DNA of 64,000 nucleotides from an uncultured Clostridia bacterium (GCA_947632615.1 CANRPW010000009.1:1-64000); one strand, 5' to 3'. Shown: positions 36,322-45,238, numbered from the stretch's first letter. The notes: a model not told the origin generated them from the sequence alone. Numbers and translations are program-made.

Positions 36322-36609
36322 TTAAAATTTCATTTCGTAATCACTGTCTTCGCTGTTTAATACAACTGCCGCCTGTGCATATTCATTGTCGTCCTCTACA
36401 AACTCAAAGGATATTTCATCACCGTCGTCCTTGACTTCCTTAATAATGTATGCTTCAGGCTCTTCCTCGTCATAATCCTCCGCACATACAACGAGCATAT
36501 ACTTTGTGCCTCCCACAGCTGCGCCATTTAAAACAATAAAATCGATCTCGTTTCCGTCCTCGTCCGTAAGGGTTATAACGCTCAGTTCATTTTCATAATT
36601 GTCAGTCAT
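36322..36609 (-). CDS. DUF1292 family protein
   Basis: A 95-residue very acidic protein. ITLTDEDGNEIDF at the start and YIIKEVKDDGDEISFEFVEDDNEY in the middle are typical of DUF1292 (YrzB family). It is almost always encoded beside ruvX and ireB, as here. The function is unknown. Confidence 0.93.
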   Translation of the reverse strand: MTDNYENELSVITLTDEDGNEIDFIVLNGAAVGGTKYMLVVCAEDYDEEEPEAYIIKEVKDDGDEISFEFVEDDNEYAQAAVVLNSEDSDYEMKF

Positions 36610-36613
36610 GATA

Positions 36614-37051
36614 TTATTCCTCGTTTTTTGTATTTATTTTGTCAAGATATGTCTGTAAAATAAGTATAGCCGCCTGCTCATCAATGCAAAAATCTATTTT
36701 CTCTTTCCGCACGCCTGCCTCTTTCATGGCTTTTTCCGCCTGAACAGACGTAAGTCTTTCGTCCTGCAGATCAAACTCGGTTCTTTTAAAGGTACGCTCA
36801 AGCCTTTCTTTAAATAAGACTGTTTTTTCGCACCTTTCGGATATTGTCCCGTCCATATTCATAGGATATCCTAAAACGACCTTGCCTATATTATATTCCT
36901 TTATAATATCCCCTATCCTATGAACATTTGCTTTCAGATTTTCTTCCCGTTCTCTTCTCAGCGTTTCAAGCCCCAAGGCAAGCCTGTTTTTTTCGTCACT
37001 GACAGCTACACCTATGGTTTTTGCTCCAAAATCAAGCCCTAAAATTCTCAT
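36614..37051 (-). CDS. ruvX: RuvX/YqgF family pre-16S rRNA nuclease or Holliday junction resolvase
   Basis: A 145-residue RNase H-fold protein. MRILGLDFGAKTIGVAVSD opens the fold with the catalytic Asp; VVLGYPMNMDGT, DERLTSVQAEKAM and the late CIDEQAAILILQTYL carry the other acidic residues. YqgF is the essential 16S rRNA 5'-end nuclease in E. coli; which role applies here is not decided. It follows ireB by 6 bp. Confidence 0.95.
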   Translation of the reverse strand: MRILGLDFGAKTIGVAVSDEKNRLALGLETLRREREENLKANVHRIGDIIKEYNIGKVVLGYPMNMDGTISERCEKTVLFKERLERTFKRTEFDLQDERLTSVQAEKAMKEAGVRKEKIDFCIDEQAAILILQTYLDKINTKNEE

Positions 37052-37057
37052 AGTGGC

Positions 37058-37330
37058 TTAACGGCTTTTCTTTAAATTTTTAAGATAGCTTGAAACGATC
37101 TCTTCAAGAAGCTCATCTCTTTCAAACTTGCTGATAAGGCTTCTGGCATTGTTATGCCCTGTAATATAGGTAGGCTCTCCCGAAAGAATATAACCAACTA
37201 TCTGGTTTACAGGGTTATATCCCTTTTCCTTAAGAGCCTTATATACCTGTGCAAGAACATAGCCGGCATCCTCATGTCCACCCTTATCTACCTGATAATC
37301 AATGTGTTGAGTTTCATTTATGTTTCTCAT
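37058..37330 (-). CDS. IreB family regulatory phosphoprotein
   Basis: A 90-residue protein of the IreB/UPF0297 (DUF965) family: [41 protein letters not shown]. In Enterococcus IreB is a substrate of the Ser/Thr kinase IreK and affects cephalosporin resistance. Start ATG 37330 has AGGGGAG before it. First gene of ireB-ruvX-DUF1292-rnjA. Confidence 0.95.
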   Translation of the reverse strand: MRNINETQHIDYQVDKGGHEDAGYVLAQVYKALKEKGYNPVNQIVGYILSGEPTYITGHNNARSLISKFERDELLEEIVSSYLKNLKKSR

Positions 37331-37384
37331 AAAATCTCCCCTGTTCCTATAATATTTTTCATCAAAAACATTTTTCACAACTAT

Positions 37385-37413
37385 ATCATACAATATTTTC
37401 CCAAATAAATCAA
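37385..37413 (-). promoter_or_regulatory. Promoter of the ireB operon
   Basis: On the minus strand TTGATT (37408-37413), a 17-bp spacer and TATGAT (37385-37390). Confidence 0.6.
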
Positions 37414-37477
37414 CCATTTTTAATAATTCTTAATATCATTATATAAGAAGGTATAGCCAAAAAACCTGCGGTTCCGA

Positions 37478-37561
37478 GCGGGTCGGGAAGCGATGAGCCA
37501 ATTCATCAGGCAGAGGATTTATCCTCTGCCTGATGAATTGGCTCATCGCTTCCCGACCCGC
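37478..37561. repeat. Intergenic GC-rich hairpin E1, 41-bp arms
   Basis: Perfect arms 37478-37518 and 37521-37561 with loop TT. The outer end is GCGGGTCGGG/CCCGACCCGC, containing the recurrent CGGGTCGG motif. It lies in the gap between the ireB operon promoter and the mtaB stop. Confidence 0.92.
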
Positions 37562-37568
37562 CCCGCGG

Positions 37569-37611
37569 CCCCACCCAAACAAACCGCCTGCGGCGGTTTG
37601 TTTGGGTGGGG
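37569..37611. repeat. Intergenic hairpin E2
   Basis: Perfect 20-bp arms starting CCCCACCCAAACAAACCGCC, loop TGC. It ends 12 bp from the mtaB stop, so it could act as a non-canonical terminator for mtaB, but no U-tract follows. Confidence 0.88.
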
Positions 37612-37622
37612 CAAACGTATTT

Positions 37623-38927
37623 TTAATTAAGGACCTCACCCAGAACTCTGCCTTCTCCAAGTATTTTATTTATTTTGACATTTACAATTTTATTTACAAT
37701 ATTTTCGCTGCTGTTCACACTGACATTTACATAATTTGAAGTATGCCCTTCATAATAGCCTTCATCATTCAGTTTTTCAAACAACACAGGATACACTCCC
37801 CCCGGCATTTTATCAAGAAAATGCAGATTGTTTCTTTCGGAGAGCTCTAGCAGCCTGCCAACTCTCTCCTGTTTTACACTGCTTTCTATCTGAGGCTTCA
37901 TATCTGCCGCAGGGGTGCTCTTTTTGGGTGAAAAAGGGAAGGCATGGATCTTGAAAAATCCGCATTTTTCGGCAAATGCAAGGGTTTCGGCAAAATCTTC
38001 TTCGTCCTCCCCGGGAAATCCGGCTATAATATCGGTGGTTATAGCGGCATCCTGCCACATATCCAAAACCTTCAGAAGAGCATTATAATATTCGTCGGTA
38101 GTATATCTCCTGTTCATCAGCTTAAGTATTTTGTCACAGCCGCTTTGAAGAGATAAGTGTATGTGGTGACAAACCTTGTCAAGCCCGCTTACAACATTTA
38201 CAAACTCATCGGTAACTACTGTAGGCTCTATAGAAGAAAATCTTATTCTCTCTATAGTATCGATTTCAGAGACCTTCTTAAGAACATCTATGAGCCTTAC
38301 ATCTCCGCCGTCAAGTCCGTATGATGCAACATGAATACCTGTAAGCACGATCTCCTTAAAACCGTTTTGCCCCAGCCTTTCAACCTCGCTTATTATGTCA
38401 TCTAAGGGGCGGCTTCTTATAGGTCCTCTTGCATACGGTATCATACAGTAGGAGCAAAATCTGTTGCAGCCCTCCTGTATTTTTATATAAGCTCTCGTCC
38501 TGTCCTTAAGCTCGTCTATGGAAAGTCTTTCAAACTCTCTTACCTTCATTATGTCCCCAACGCAGTTAAGTATTCCCTCTCCGCCATAATTTTCTACTAT
38601 TTCCACTATGCGGCTTCTTGAGTTAGTGCCTATAAGTATGTTTACGCCCTCTATTTTTGAAATTTCCTCCGGCCTTGTCTGTGTATAACAGCCTGCTGCC
38701 ACCACGACCGCCTCCGGATTTTTTCGTTTTGCCCGTCTTATAGCCTGTCTTGATTTTTTGTCGCCAAAATTTGTCACTGTGCAGGTGTTTATAACATATA
38801 CATCAGCAAAATCATCAAAATCAACTATTTCATATCCTTTGTCTTTAAAAAGCTCTGCCATTGCCTGTGAGTCATAAAAATTGACCTTGCAGCCTATGGT
38901 CGTAAAAGCAACTTTTCTGAATTTCAT
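37623..38927 (-). CDS. mtaB: tRNA (t6A37) methylthiotransferase MtaB
   Basis: A 434-residue radical-SAM methylthiotransferase. The N-terminal UPF0004 domain has TIGCKVNFYDSQ, NTCTVTNFGDKKSRQ and AAGCYTQTRP, whose Cys residues hold one cluster. The radical-SAM motif is GCNRFCSYCMIPYARG, and a TRAM-like C-terminus follows. The TIGCKVN form and TNFGDKKSRQ point to the MtaB (YqeV) branch, which forms ms2t6A on tRNA-Lys. Confidence 0.95.
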   Translation of the reverse strand: MKFRKVAFTTIGCKVNFYDSQAMAELFKDKGYEIVDFDDFADVYVINTCTVTNFGDKKSRQAIRRAKRKNPEAVVVAAGCYTQTRPEEISKIEGVNILIGTNSRSRIVEIVENYGGEGILNCVGDIMKVREFERLSIDELKDRTRAYIKIQEGCNRFCSYCMIPYARGPIRSRPLDDIISEVERLGQNGFKEIVLTGIHVASYGLDGGDVRLIDVLKKVSEIDTIERIRFSSIEPTVVTDEFVNVVSGLDKVCHHIHLSLQSGCDKILKLMNRRYTTDEYYNALLKVLDMWQDAAITTDIIAGFPGEDEEDFAETLAFAEKCGFFKIHAFPFSPKKSTPAADMKPQIESSVKQERVGRLLELSERNNLHFLDKMPGGVYPVLFEKLNDEGYYEGHTSNYVNVSVNSSENIVNKIVNVKINKILGEGRVLGEVLN

Positions 38928-38959
38928 AATTCGCTCATTCCTTTATTAATGCTGCCCCC

Positions 38960-38992
38960 TCTTTTAGTCCGCCCAAAGGACGGACTAAAAGA
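38960..38992. repeat. Intergenic hairpin G1
   Basis: Perfect 12-bp arms TCTTTTAGTCCG and complement with a 9-nt loop. It lies upstream of mtaB. Confidence 0.75.
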
Positions 38993-39004
38993 AGGACCAA
39001 TAAG

Positions 39005-39047
39005 GGGCGAACTTAAGCGGCTCCTACGTCGCCGCTTAAGTTCGCCC
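39005..39047. repeat. Intergenic hairpin G2
   Basis: Perfect 17-bp arms GGGCGAACTTAAGCGGC and complement around a 9-nt loop. The 38928-39147 gap shows no gene. Confidence 0.8.
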
Positions 39048-39147
39048 GCCCCAAAACCGCTGTGGTAAAGCCGTTTACGGTTAAGCGCCGATAGATATAT
39101 ATGATATATTATCACAACTCTCAAACTAAAACAAGCATAAACAAACC

Positions 39148-39783
39148 TTAGATTTGTCTATGCTTTAAGATAATTTGCTGTTTGTTTATGTCCATAACTC
39201 CCTCGTTACGAAGCTTAGTAAGCTCGCGGGAAAGAGAACATCTGTCAACGCACAGATATTCGGCAAGCTCAGATCTGGTCATATTAAGGCTAAAGCTGCT
39301 GTCTCCGTGGATCTGCTTCTGAAGGCGCAAAAATTCCAACAGTTTATTGCGAAGAGTATTTTGCGACAGCACGCTGAGTCTTTGACTGTAAAGCATATTT
39401 CTCTCAGATATGATGCCGAAAATATTATCCAATATTCTGTAGAAAAAAGGATATCCCATACAAGAGCACTTCAAAAGCTTTTTAAAGTTTATAAACAAAA
39501 CCTCCGACTCCTCTGCGGAATATAGATCGTACATTAATGAGCCCTCTGCCGCAGCCTCTTCCACGGCAAAAAAGTCGCCTCTTTCAAATACTGCTTCGCC
39601 TCCCCAGGCAGAGCCATCAAGCACTATACATATATCTCTGCAGATCACGTTTTTCTTGCACACTATTTGCTTAGGGCTAAATTTTTTTATTTTTACATCA
39701 GCCGCTTTGATTATCTCTAAAATGTTTTCTTCGCTTACATTTTTAAAAATATCACACCGCTTAAGTACATCTATGTATTTCAT
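39148..39783 (-). CDS. Crp/Fnr-family transcriptional regulator
   Basis: A 211-residue regulator with an N-terminal cyclic-nucleotide-binding-like beta domain (about 15-120), a dimer helix and a C-terminal winged HTH (MTRSELAEYLCVDRCSLSRELTKLRNEGV). Several cysteines lie in the N-terminal part, but not in the classic FNR cluster spacing. The effector is unknown. It is divergent from the secreted-protein gene at 40059; whether it controls that gene cannot be told. The 39784-40058 gap is strongly A/T-rich. Confidence 0.93.
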   Translation of the reverse strand: MKYIDVLKRCDIFKNVSEENILEIIKAADVKIKKFSPKQIVCKKNVICRDICIVLDGSAWGGEAVFERGDFFAVEEAAAEGSLMYDLYSAEESEVLFINFKKLLKCSCMGYPFFYRILDNIFGIISERNMLYSQRLSVLSQNTLRNKLLEFLRLQKQIHGDSSFSLNMTRSELAEYLCVDRCSLSRELTKLRNEGVMDINKQQIILKHRQI

Positions 39784-39991
39784 AATTTACCTCTCAAGGA
39801 TTATTTATTCATAAAAAAAATTTATACAAATAATATTATAGCTCAATATTTTATATTTGTAAATATAAAACTTCAAATAAATATAATTTTTTATAATAAA
39901 TGACAAATTTAATTTTATCAGGTCCGTTTATAAGCGCTCATTCCTAATAAATATTTCAATTATTACAAATTTGTTAAAATACGAATATTGG

Positions 39992-40020
39992 TTGAAAATC
40001 ATAAATATGTTTGGTATAAT
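39992..40020 (+). promoter_or_regulatory. Promoter of the secreted-protein gene
   Basis: TTGAAA (39992-39997), a 17-bp spacer and TATAAT (40015-40020), about 40 bp before the ATG. Confidence 0.7.
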
Positions 40021-40058
40021 TACTTTGATTAATAAAAAAATAGAATAGGGTGTTTGTT

Positions 40059-41666
40059 ATGAAAATAAAAAGAATATTAGCCGCTGCGCTTATACTTACA
40101 TCGGCTATGGGTGTAACGGCAAACGCAAAAAACAAAGTGAATGTAGGAAAGCCTGCCGAAACGGAGATACTCACCGAAGCTACAACAGAGGCAGCTTCCG
40201 AGGCTATTACAGAGTTAGCGGAAAAGGTCACAACTTCTGATATACCTACTGATGAATACGGCAATCCTCTTACAGGAAAGGATCTCATTTGCTATAATAC
40301 TCTTAAAAAGTATGCAAAATGGGGCGCAAAGCCTATAGAAGCGACCTATAGCGAAACCTCCAATACCGAAAGCCCTGTACAGGCTAAACAAAAAAATATA
40401 AAATTCGGAAGCGGAGATTTTTTCTGGGTAAGAAGATATAACTTCACAGATTCTTCGGAGGAAAGATATTCTGAAAATATATTTATTCCGGGAGATACCG
40501 TTGAAATAAGAGCCTTTGACTTTAATACTACAAGCTGGTTCTATACCCTCAACATCGCAAACGAAATACCAAAGCAGGTTGTATTTTTAGACACAGACAA
40601 ATATCATATGGTTTTAGGTCTTCCTGCCGTATATAAAAACAATGAATTTACCTGCAATACTCTTACCATCGTGCCGGAGCAGGAGCAGCCCATAAAGCTT
40701 ACAAAGGCTGACGGCGGCTATAATGTAAATTTCTCATTTCCTCATAGCCCGGACTATATAGGCGAAATATGGTGTCTTGAGTCTTCAAGAGTTCTTACGG
40801 ATTGGAATAACTCTGATGTCTATTCTCTCATCAGATTAGACCTTGCAAGCAACAGAAGATTTTGCTATGACGGATATTACTTCCAAACTCCTGACAACTA
40901 TTCACCCGGCGGAGCGAATGTACTCTATCGCCAGCCATCCAACTATACAGGCTCGGCAATGATAAATTACAACAACATACCTACAGCATACGACTTAGGC
41001 TATGTCACCACTTATATCTGTGCAGGTAATCAGAATGACGAAGGCTTCTGGCCCACAGGTCCTCAGTCAGGATGGTTATACAGCGACTTCGGCATAACCG
41101 CAGGCTTCTATGACACAAGATTTAACACAGACTTTGCTTCAAATCTTATAGAGGCTTATCGTCTTTATTATGACGAATATTTCCTCAAAGCCCTTTTAGC
41201 CTACGGCGACTTTTTCAACGCCCACGCCGCAGTAAATCACTATGAAACAGAAAACGGCGGCTGGCTTATAGAAGACTATAGGGGACAAGAGGGATATACA
41301 AGAACCCATTGCTCTCTCAATCACCTGCTTGCAGAAATGGATGTTCTCTATAAATTATCCTATATTACAGGCGTAAAGTCTTATAAAGAAACTGCCGATA
41401 ATATGCTTAAGGGAATAGAAGATACTAAGGAAGACTGGATAATGCCCGACGGCAATCTCTACTATGCCCTCTACTATTCGGGCACACTTGAGCTTACGGA
41501 CTATCCTTATCTTACCTATAACGACCTCTATACCACTCAGCAGATACTGAACACATATTGGCATTATACAAACGCTACTCTTGACGAGCTTATGGCAACC
41601 AAAAAGAAATGGATGGATGCCAACAATATAACAGGCTATTACACAACTCAACAGGTTGTAAAATAA
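40059..41666 (+). CDS. Secreted protein of unknown function, possible alpha/alpha-toroid C-terminal half
   Basis: A 535-residue protein with a Sec signal peptide (MKIKRILAAALILTSAMGVTANA, cleaved after ANA) and a Thr/Glu-rich segment. An aromatic-rich middle region (about 110-290) looks like a beta domain. In the C-terminal half, helix-sized segments (NLIEAYRLYYDEYFLKALLAYGDF, LAEMDVLYKLSYITGVKSY) resemble the paired helices of alpha/alpha-barrel carbohydrate-active or epimerase enzymes. That is a shape impression only. I chose ATG 40059; a GTG at 40050 is possible. No family is recognised. Confidence 0.85.
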   Translation: MKIKRILAAALILTSAMGVTANAKNKVNVGKPAETEILTEATTEAASEAITELAEKVTTSDIPTDEYGNPLTGKDLICYNTLKKYAKWGAKPIEATYSETSNTESPVQAKQKNIKFGSGDFFWVRRYNFTDSSEERYSENIFIPGDTVEIRAFDFNTTSWFYTLNIANEIPKQVVFLDTDKYHMVLGLPAVYKNNEFTCNTLTIVPEQEQPIKLTKADGGYNVNFSFPHSPDYIGEIWCLESSRVLTDWNNSDVYSLIRLDLASNRRFCYDGYYFQTPDNYSPGGANVLYRQPSNYTGSAMINYNNIPTAYDLGYVTTYICAGNQNDEGFWPTGPQSGWLYSDFGITAGFYDTRFNTDFASNLIEAYRLYYDEYFLKALLAYGDFFNAHAAVNHYETENGGWLIEDYRGQEGYTRTHCSLNHLLAEMDVLYKLSYITGVKSYKETADNMLKGIEDTKEDWIMPDGNLYYALYYSGTLELTDYPYLTYNDLYTTQQILNTYWHYTNATLDELMATKKKWMDANNITGYYTTQQVVK

Positions 41667-41674
41667 AAAAGCAC

Positions 41675-41706
41675 TGCCGGCACAAACCAACTGTGCCGGC
41701 ATTTTT
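41675..41706 (+). terminator. Terminator of the secreted-protein gene
   Basis: Arms TGCCGGCACA (41675-41684) and TGTGCCGGCA (41692-41701), followed by five T. Confidence 0.9.
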
Positions 41707-41726
41707 AAAATATGGGGGAAGAGAAA

Positions 41727-42362
41727 ATGAATGTAAACAAAATACTTGAAATACTCGACAGAGAATTTCCCACTGAGGATAAATGCTATTTAAACCACGA
41801 AAATGCTTGGCAGCTTCTTTTTGCCACTATCCTTTCGGCACAGTGTACAGACGACAGAGTGAATATGGTCACAGAAAAGCTGTATAAAAAATACACCTGT
41901 CTTGAAGACTTTGCTAATGCGGATATAAAGGAGCTTGAAAATGACATAAGATCCACCGGCTTTTATCACAACAAAGCCAAAAACATAAAGGCAGCAGCAA
42001 AGACTTTGATAGATGAATATAACGGTGAAATGCCCTCAGAGGTAGAAAAGCTCACGACTCTTGCGGGAGTTGGCAGAAAAACAGCTAATGTTGTAAGAAG
42101 CCATATATTCAACCTGCCCAGCATAGTAGTTGACACCCACGTAAAAAGAATAAGCAAAAAATGGGGCTTCACCGATAAAGATGACCCCGTAAAAATAGAG
42201 TTCGAGCTTATGGAGCTTTTGCCCAAGGAGCATTGGATAAGATATAACACTCAGGTAATAGCTCTCGGAAGGACTGTCTGCAAGGCAAGAAAACCCGAAT
42301 GTGACAAATGCGCCTTCAGCGAATACTGTGATTATTATTTAAAGGGTGATAAAAATGTCTAA
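41727..42362 (+). CDS. nth: Endonuclease III
   Basis: A 211-residue DNA glycosylase/AP lyase for oxidised pyrimidines. The helix-hairpin-helix LTTLAGVGRKTANVV has the catalytic Lys; the Asp follows in VVDTHVKRIS. The C-terminal cluster site C-x6-C-x2-C-x5-C is CKARKPECDKCAFSEYC. Start ATG 41727 has GGGGGA upstream. It overlaps ybaK by 8 bp. Confidence 0.96.
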   Translation: MNVNKILEILDREFPTEDKCYLNHENAWQLLFATILSAQCTDDRVNMVTEKLYKKYTCLEDFANADIKELENDIRSTGFYHNKAKNIKAAAKTLIDEYNGEMPSEVEKLTTLAGVGRKTANVVRSHIFNLPSIVVDTHVKRISKKWGFTDKDDPVKIEFELMELLPKEHWIRYNTQVIALGRTVCKARKPECDKCAFSEYCDYYLKGDKNV

Positions 42363-42831
42363 AATAGTAAAAACAAACGCAATGCGAATACTTGACAAGG
42401 CAAAAATAAGCTATGAAGTAAAAACATATGACTATGATGAAAGCGACCTGTCGGGAACTACAGCTGCGGAAAAAATGGGTGTAGACCCCAACACAATATT
42501 CAAGACCCTCGTGCTCAGAGGCGAAAAGAACGGCATTATGGTATGTGTAATACCGGTAAATCAGGAGATTGCCTTACGCAGCCTTGCCGCCTTCGTTAAG
42601 GATAAAAAGGTAGAAATGATACACCTTAAGGAGCTTTTGCCCCTTACAGGTTATATGCGCGGCGGCTGCTCGCCTATAGGCATGAAAAAAGCCTACCCCA
42701 CCTACATCGAAGCCTCCTGCCTTAAATATGACACTATAGGTGTAAGCGGAGGTAAAAGAGGGCTTCAGATAATATTAGCCCCTAATGACCTTATAAAAAT
42801 CGCCAATGCGGAAATTTTCGACAACCAATGA
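42355..42831 (+). CDS. ybaK: Cys-tRNA(Pro) deacylase YbaK/EbsC
   Basis: A 158-residue editing protein that removes Cys mischarged on tRNA-Pro. Family marks are KTNAMRILDKAKISYE, EKMGVDPNTIFKTLVLRG, RGGCSPIGMKK and SGGKRGLQIILAPNDL. Start ATG 42355 has AAAGGGTG upstream. Its 3' end is the source, or sister copy, of the inverted fragment at 33831-33885. Confidence 0.94.
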   Translation: MSKIVKTNAMRILDKAKISYEVKTYDYDESDLSGTTAAEKMGVDPNTIFKTLVLRGEKNGIMVCVIPVNQEIALRSLAAFVKDKKVEMIHLKELLPLTGYMRGGCSPIGMKKAYPTYIEASCLKYDTIGVSGGKRGLQIILAPNDLIKIANAEIFDNQ

Positions 42832-42880
42832 AGGCTCTGCTCGCACGGGCGGCACACCTTGCCCCTAAAAAAATGAGCTA
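42802..42880 (+). repeat. End of ybaK plus single hairpin arm, shared with 33.8 kb
   Basis: Covers the last ybaK codons, GAAGGCTCTGCTC and a 36-nt arm starting CACGGGCGGCACACC. The inverted partner is at 33808-33885. Here the second arm is missing, and the sequence runs on into CCGGGTCGGCT (42892-42902). Confidence 0.85.
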
Positions 42881-42905
42881 AGGTGGTTTTGCCGGGTCGG
42901 CTGCG

Positions 42906-42990
42906 GGGCGGGGCGATGAGAGGTGCACAAGAGGCAAAGCAGATTTTTTAAATCCGCTTTGCCTCTTGTGCGCCTCTCATCGCCCCGCCC
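42906..42990. repeat. Intergenic GC-rich hairpin H, 41-bp arms
   Basis: Arms 42906-42946 and 42950-42990, 3-nt loop, with two mismatches. One keeps a G-U pair in the plus-strand RNA and the other a G-U pair in the minus-strand RNA. It is preceded by CGGGTCGG (42893-42900). Confidence 0.9.
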
Positions 42991-43024
42991 GCGAAAAGTG
43001 TAGAAATATGCTTACGATTAATAA

Positions 43025-43053
43025 TTGACATAAATGCCAAAAAATGGTAATAT
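43025..43053 (+). promoter_or_regulatory. Promoter of the cold-shock gene
   Basis: TTGACA (43025-43030), a 17-bp spacer and TAATAT (43048-43053). The leader is about 60 nt. Confidence 0.65.
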
Positions 43054-43122
43054 AATATTGTACTTGAGGAAGAATAGAATACTTTAGGAGTACATAATTT
43101 ATATTTTGGAGGATTTGCATTA

Positions 43123-43323
43123 ATGAAAAGCGGTACAGTAAAATGGTTTAACGCTGATAAGGGCTTTGGCTTTATATCAGTTCCCGGTGAAGATGATGTG
43201 TTCGTACATTTTTCCGCAATCAAGCAGGACGGTTTCAGAACCCTTGATGAAGGACAACGTGTGGAATTTGACGTTGTACAGGGGGATAAGGGACCTCAGG
43301 CGGCAAATGTAATAAAACTATAA
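43123..43323 (+). CDS. Cold-shock protein (CspA family)
   Basis: A 66-residue single OB fold. RNP1 is KGFGFISV and RNP2 is VFVHFSAI; the start [14 protein letters not shown] is diagnostic. It binds single-stranded RNA and DNA and melts RNA hairpins. Its gene sits between two of the longest hairpins in the window. AGGAGG precedes the ATG. Confidence 0.97.
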   Translation: MKSGTVKWFNADKGFGFISVPGEDDVFVHFSAIKQDGFRTLDEGQRVEFDVVQGDKGPQAANVIKL

Positions 43324-43390
43324 ATTTCTGAAACAGGGACTTTCTTTTATGTGCTTCGCCCACTTTTTTGCGGGTGTCTGACCCGTTTGA

Positions 43391-43483
43391 GCTGCGGGGG
43401 CACGGGCGAGGGCAAGTGAAAAGCCGAGGGGGCGCTATGCGCCCCCTCGGCTTTTCACTTGCCCTCGCCCGTGCCCCCGCAGC
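43391..43483. repeat. Intergenic GC-rich hairpin I1, 45-bp arms
   Basis: Perfect arms 43391-43435 and 43439-43483 with loop TAT. GACCCG is at 43380-43385 just outside. It lies between the cold-shock gene and the UPF0210 gene (both read toward it). Confidence 0.93.
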
Positions 43484-43523
43484 GTCCGTCTCAGACCGCC
43501 ATTCGGCGGTATGAGGCGGACGC
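43482..43523. repeat. Intergenic hairpin I2
   Basis: About 19-bp arms around ATTC with a few mismatches (GCGTCCG ... CGGACGC outer, ACCGCC/GGCGGT inner). It abuts the stop of the UPF0210 gene. Confidence 0.75.
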
Positions 43524-43529
43524 TTTGGC

Positions 43530-44888
43530 TTAATTTTTAAAGCTGTGCACAGGGGCAGGTATTCTTCCGCCTCGCTTTATAAATCTTTCGCATGACCAGC
43601 CGTTTACGGGCATGATAGGCGCCATGCCTAAAAGTCCGCCAAATTCTACGATTTCGCCGACCTTCTTGCCGTATGCCGGTATTACCCTTACAGCCGTTGT
43701 TTTGTTGTTTATCATGCCAATAGCCATTTCATCGGCAATTATGCCTGAAATAGTAGATGCCGGCGTATCTCCGGGAATTGCTATCATGTCAAGCCCCACA
43801 GAGCATACGCAGGTCATAGCCTCTAACTTTTCTATAGAAAGAGCGCCGCTTTTTGCCGCCTCTATCATACCGTGGTCTTCACTGACGGGTATAAATGCTC
43901 CGCTGAGTCCGCCCACAGAAGTAGAAGCCATAAGTCCGCCCTTTTTAACATTGTCGTTAAGTATTGCAAGAGCTGCAGTTGTGCCCGGCGCGCCTGCTGC
44001 CTCAAGCCCCATTTCGTTGAATATCTCGGCTATACTGTCGCCGATGGCAGGTGTTGGCGCAAGTGACAGGTCAATAATTCCGAATGGAACGCCCAAGCGG
44101 GCTGATGCCTCTTTTGCCACAAGCTGACCTACTCTTGTTATTTTAAAAGCCGTTTTCTTTATGGTTTCGCACAAGGTCTCAAAGTCGGCATCTCTTGCGC
44201 TTTCCAAAGCGTATTTTACAACGCCCGGTCCGCTGACACCTACGTTTATGACTCTTTCTCTTTCGCCTATGCCGTGAAAAGCCCCTGCCATAAAGGGATT
44301 GTCCTCTACGGCATTGCAGAAAACAACAAACTTGGCGCATGCCATAGAACCGTCTTTTCTTGTGAGATATGCCATTTCCTTTATTATCTCGCCCATTTTC
44401 TTAACGCCGTTCATATTTATGCCGTTACGTGAAGTGCCGAGATTTACCGAGGAGCAAACTCTCTCCGTAGATGCCAAAGCCTCAGGAATACTTCTTACAA
44501 GATTTATGTCGCTCTCCGAAGAGCCCTTCTGAATGAGCGCGCTATAGCCGCCTATGAAGTTTACGCCTACATTTATAGCCGCCTTGTCAAGTGTCTTTGC
44601 TATTTTAATACAGGTGTCCTGAGAATGTCCGCTTGCAACTAAAGCTATGGGGGTTACGGAAATTCTTTTATTTACAACGGGGATGCCATATTCTCTTGAG
44701 ATGTCTTCGCCTGTTTTTACAAGGTTTTCCGCACTTTTGGTTATTTTATCATATATTTTGGTGCACAGTCTGTCGCTGTCAGAGTCTGCGCAGTCTAAAA
44801 GATTGATGCCCATAGTGATGGTGCGGACGTCGAGATTTTCCTCGTTTATCATTTTATTGGTTTCTAAAACCTCGCCTTGAGTGATCAT
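43530..44888 (-). CDS. UPF0210 (DUF711, PFL family) protein
   Basis: A 452-residue protein of the UPF0210/DUF711 family ([68 protein letters not shown]). It is usually encoded with the small ACT protein that lies 12 bp upstream here. The biochemical role is not known; structure resembles glycyl-radical PFL-like folds only in name. No catalytic claim is made. Confidence 0.94.
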   Translation of the reverse strand: MITQGEVLETNKMINEENLDVRTITMGINLLDCADSDSDRLCTKIYDKITKSAENLVKTGEDISREYGIPVVNKRISVTPIALVASGHSQDTCIKIAKTLDKAAINVGVNFIGGYSALIQKGSSESDINLVRSIPEALASTERVCSSVNLGTSRNGINMNGVKKMGEIIKEMAYLTRKDGSMACAKFVVFCNAVEDNPFMAGAFHGIGERERVINVGVSGPGVVKYALESARDADFETLCETIKKTAFKITRVGQLVAKEASARLGVPFGIIDLSLAPTPAIGDSIAEIFNEMGLEAAGAPGTTAALAILNDNVKKGGLMASTSVGGLSGAFIPVSEDHGMIEAAKSGALSIEKLEAMTCVCSVGLDMIAIPGDTPASTISGIIADEMAIGMINNKTTAVRVIPAYGKKVGEIVEFGGLLGMAPIMPVNGWSCERFIKRGGRIPAPVHSFKN

Positions 44889-44900
44889 ATTAAGCCCCCA

Positions 44901-45170
44901 TTAAATTCTGTGCATGGTGTCGAATATATCCTCTCTCTGAAGTCTTATGTCCAAATTCATGGAAGCCCCTACTTCTTTGAGTCCGTTTGAGATCTCGTCA
45001 AATCTTTCCTGCTTGTCGGAAAGATCAACTACCATCATCATATGGAACATTCCGCCTGTTATTGTCTGAGAAATCTCTGATATGTTTATGCCCTCGGCTG
45101 AGAGATATGTGCATACCTTTGCTATAATTCCCACACTGTCCTTACCTAAAACAGTTATAATACCGTTCAT
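44901..45170 (-). CDS. ACT-domain protein (UPF0237)
   Basis: An 89-residue single ACT domain (ITVLGKDSVGIIAKVCTYLSAEGINISEISQTI) of the UPF0237 family, a small-ligand-binding regulator probably sensing an amino acid. It is paired with the UPF0210 gene. Confidence 0.94.
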   Translation of the reverse strand: MNGIITVLGKDSVGIIAKVCTYLSAEGINISEISQTITGGMFHMMMVVDLSDKQERFDEISNGLKEVGASMNLDIRLQREDIFDTMHRI

Positions 45171-45238
45171 TATATTTACCTCCCAATTAAATGTTTTTAT
45201 ATTATATAAAAGATAGACGTTTAAATGATATCACAGTT

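Noticed and set aside
37439-37660. Short open frames across hairpins E1/E2
   Set aside because: The self-complementary GC-rich DNA keeps frames open; the end overlaps mtaB.
42948-43223. A 91-codon minus-strand frame over the cold-shock gene
   Set aside because: It runs through hairpin H and antisense to the cold-shock gene, with no supporting features.
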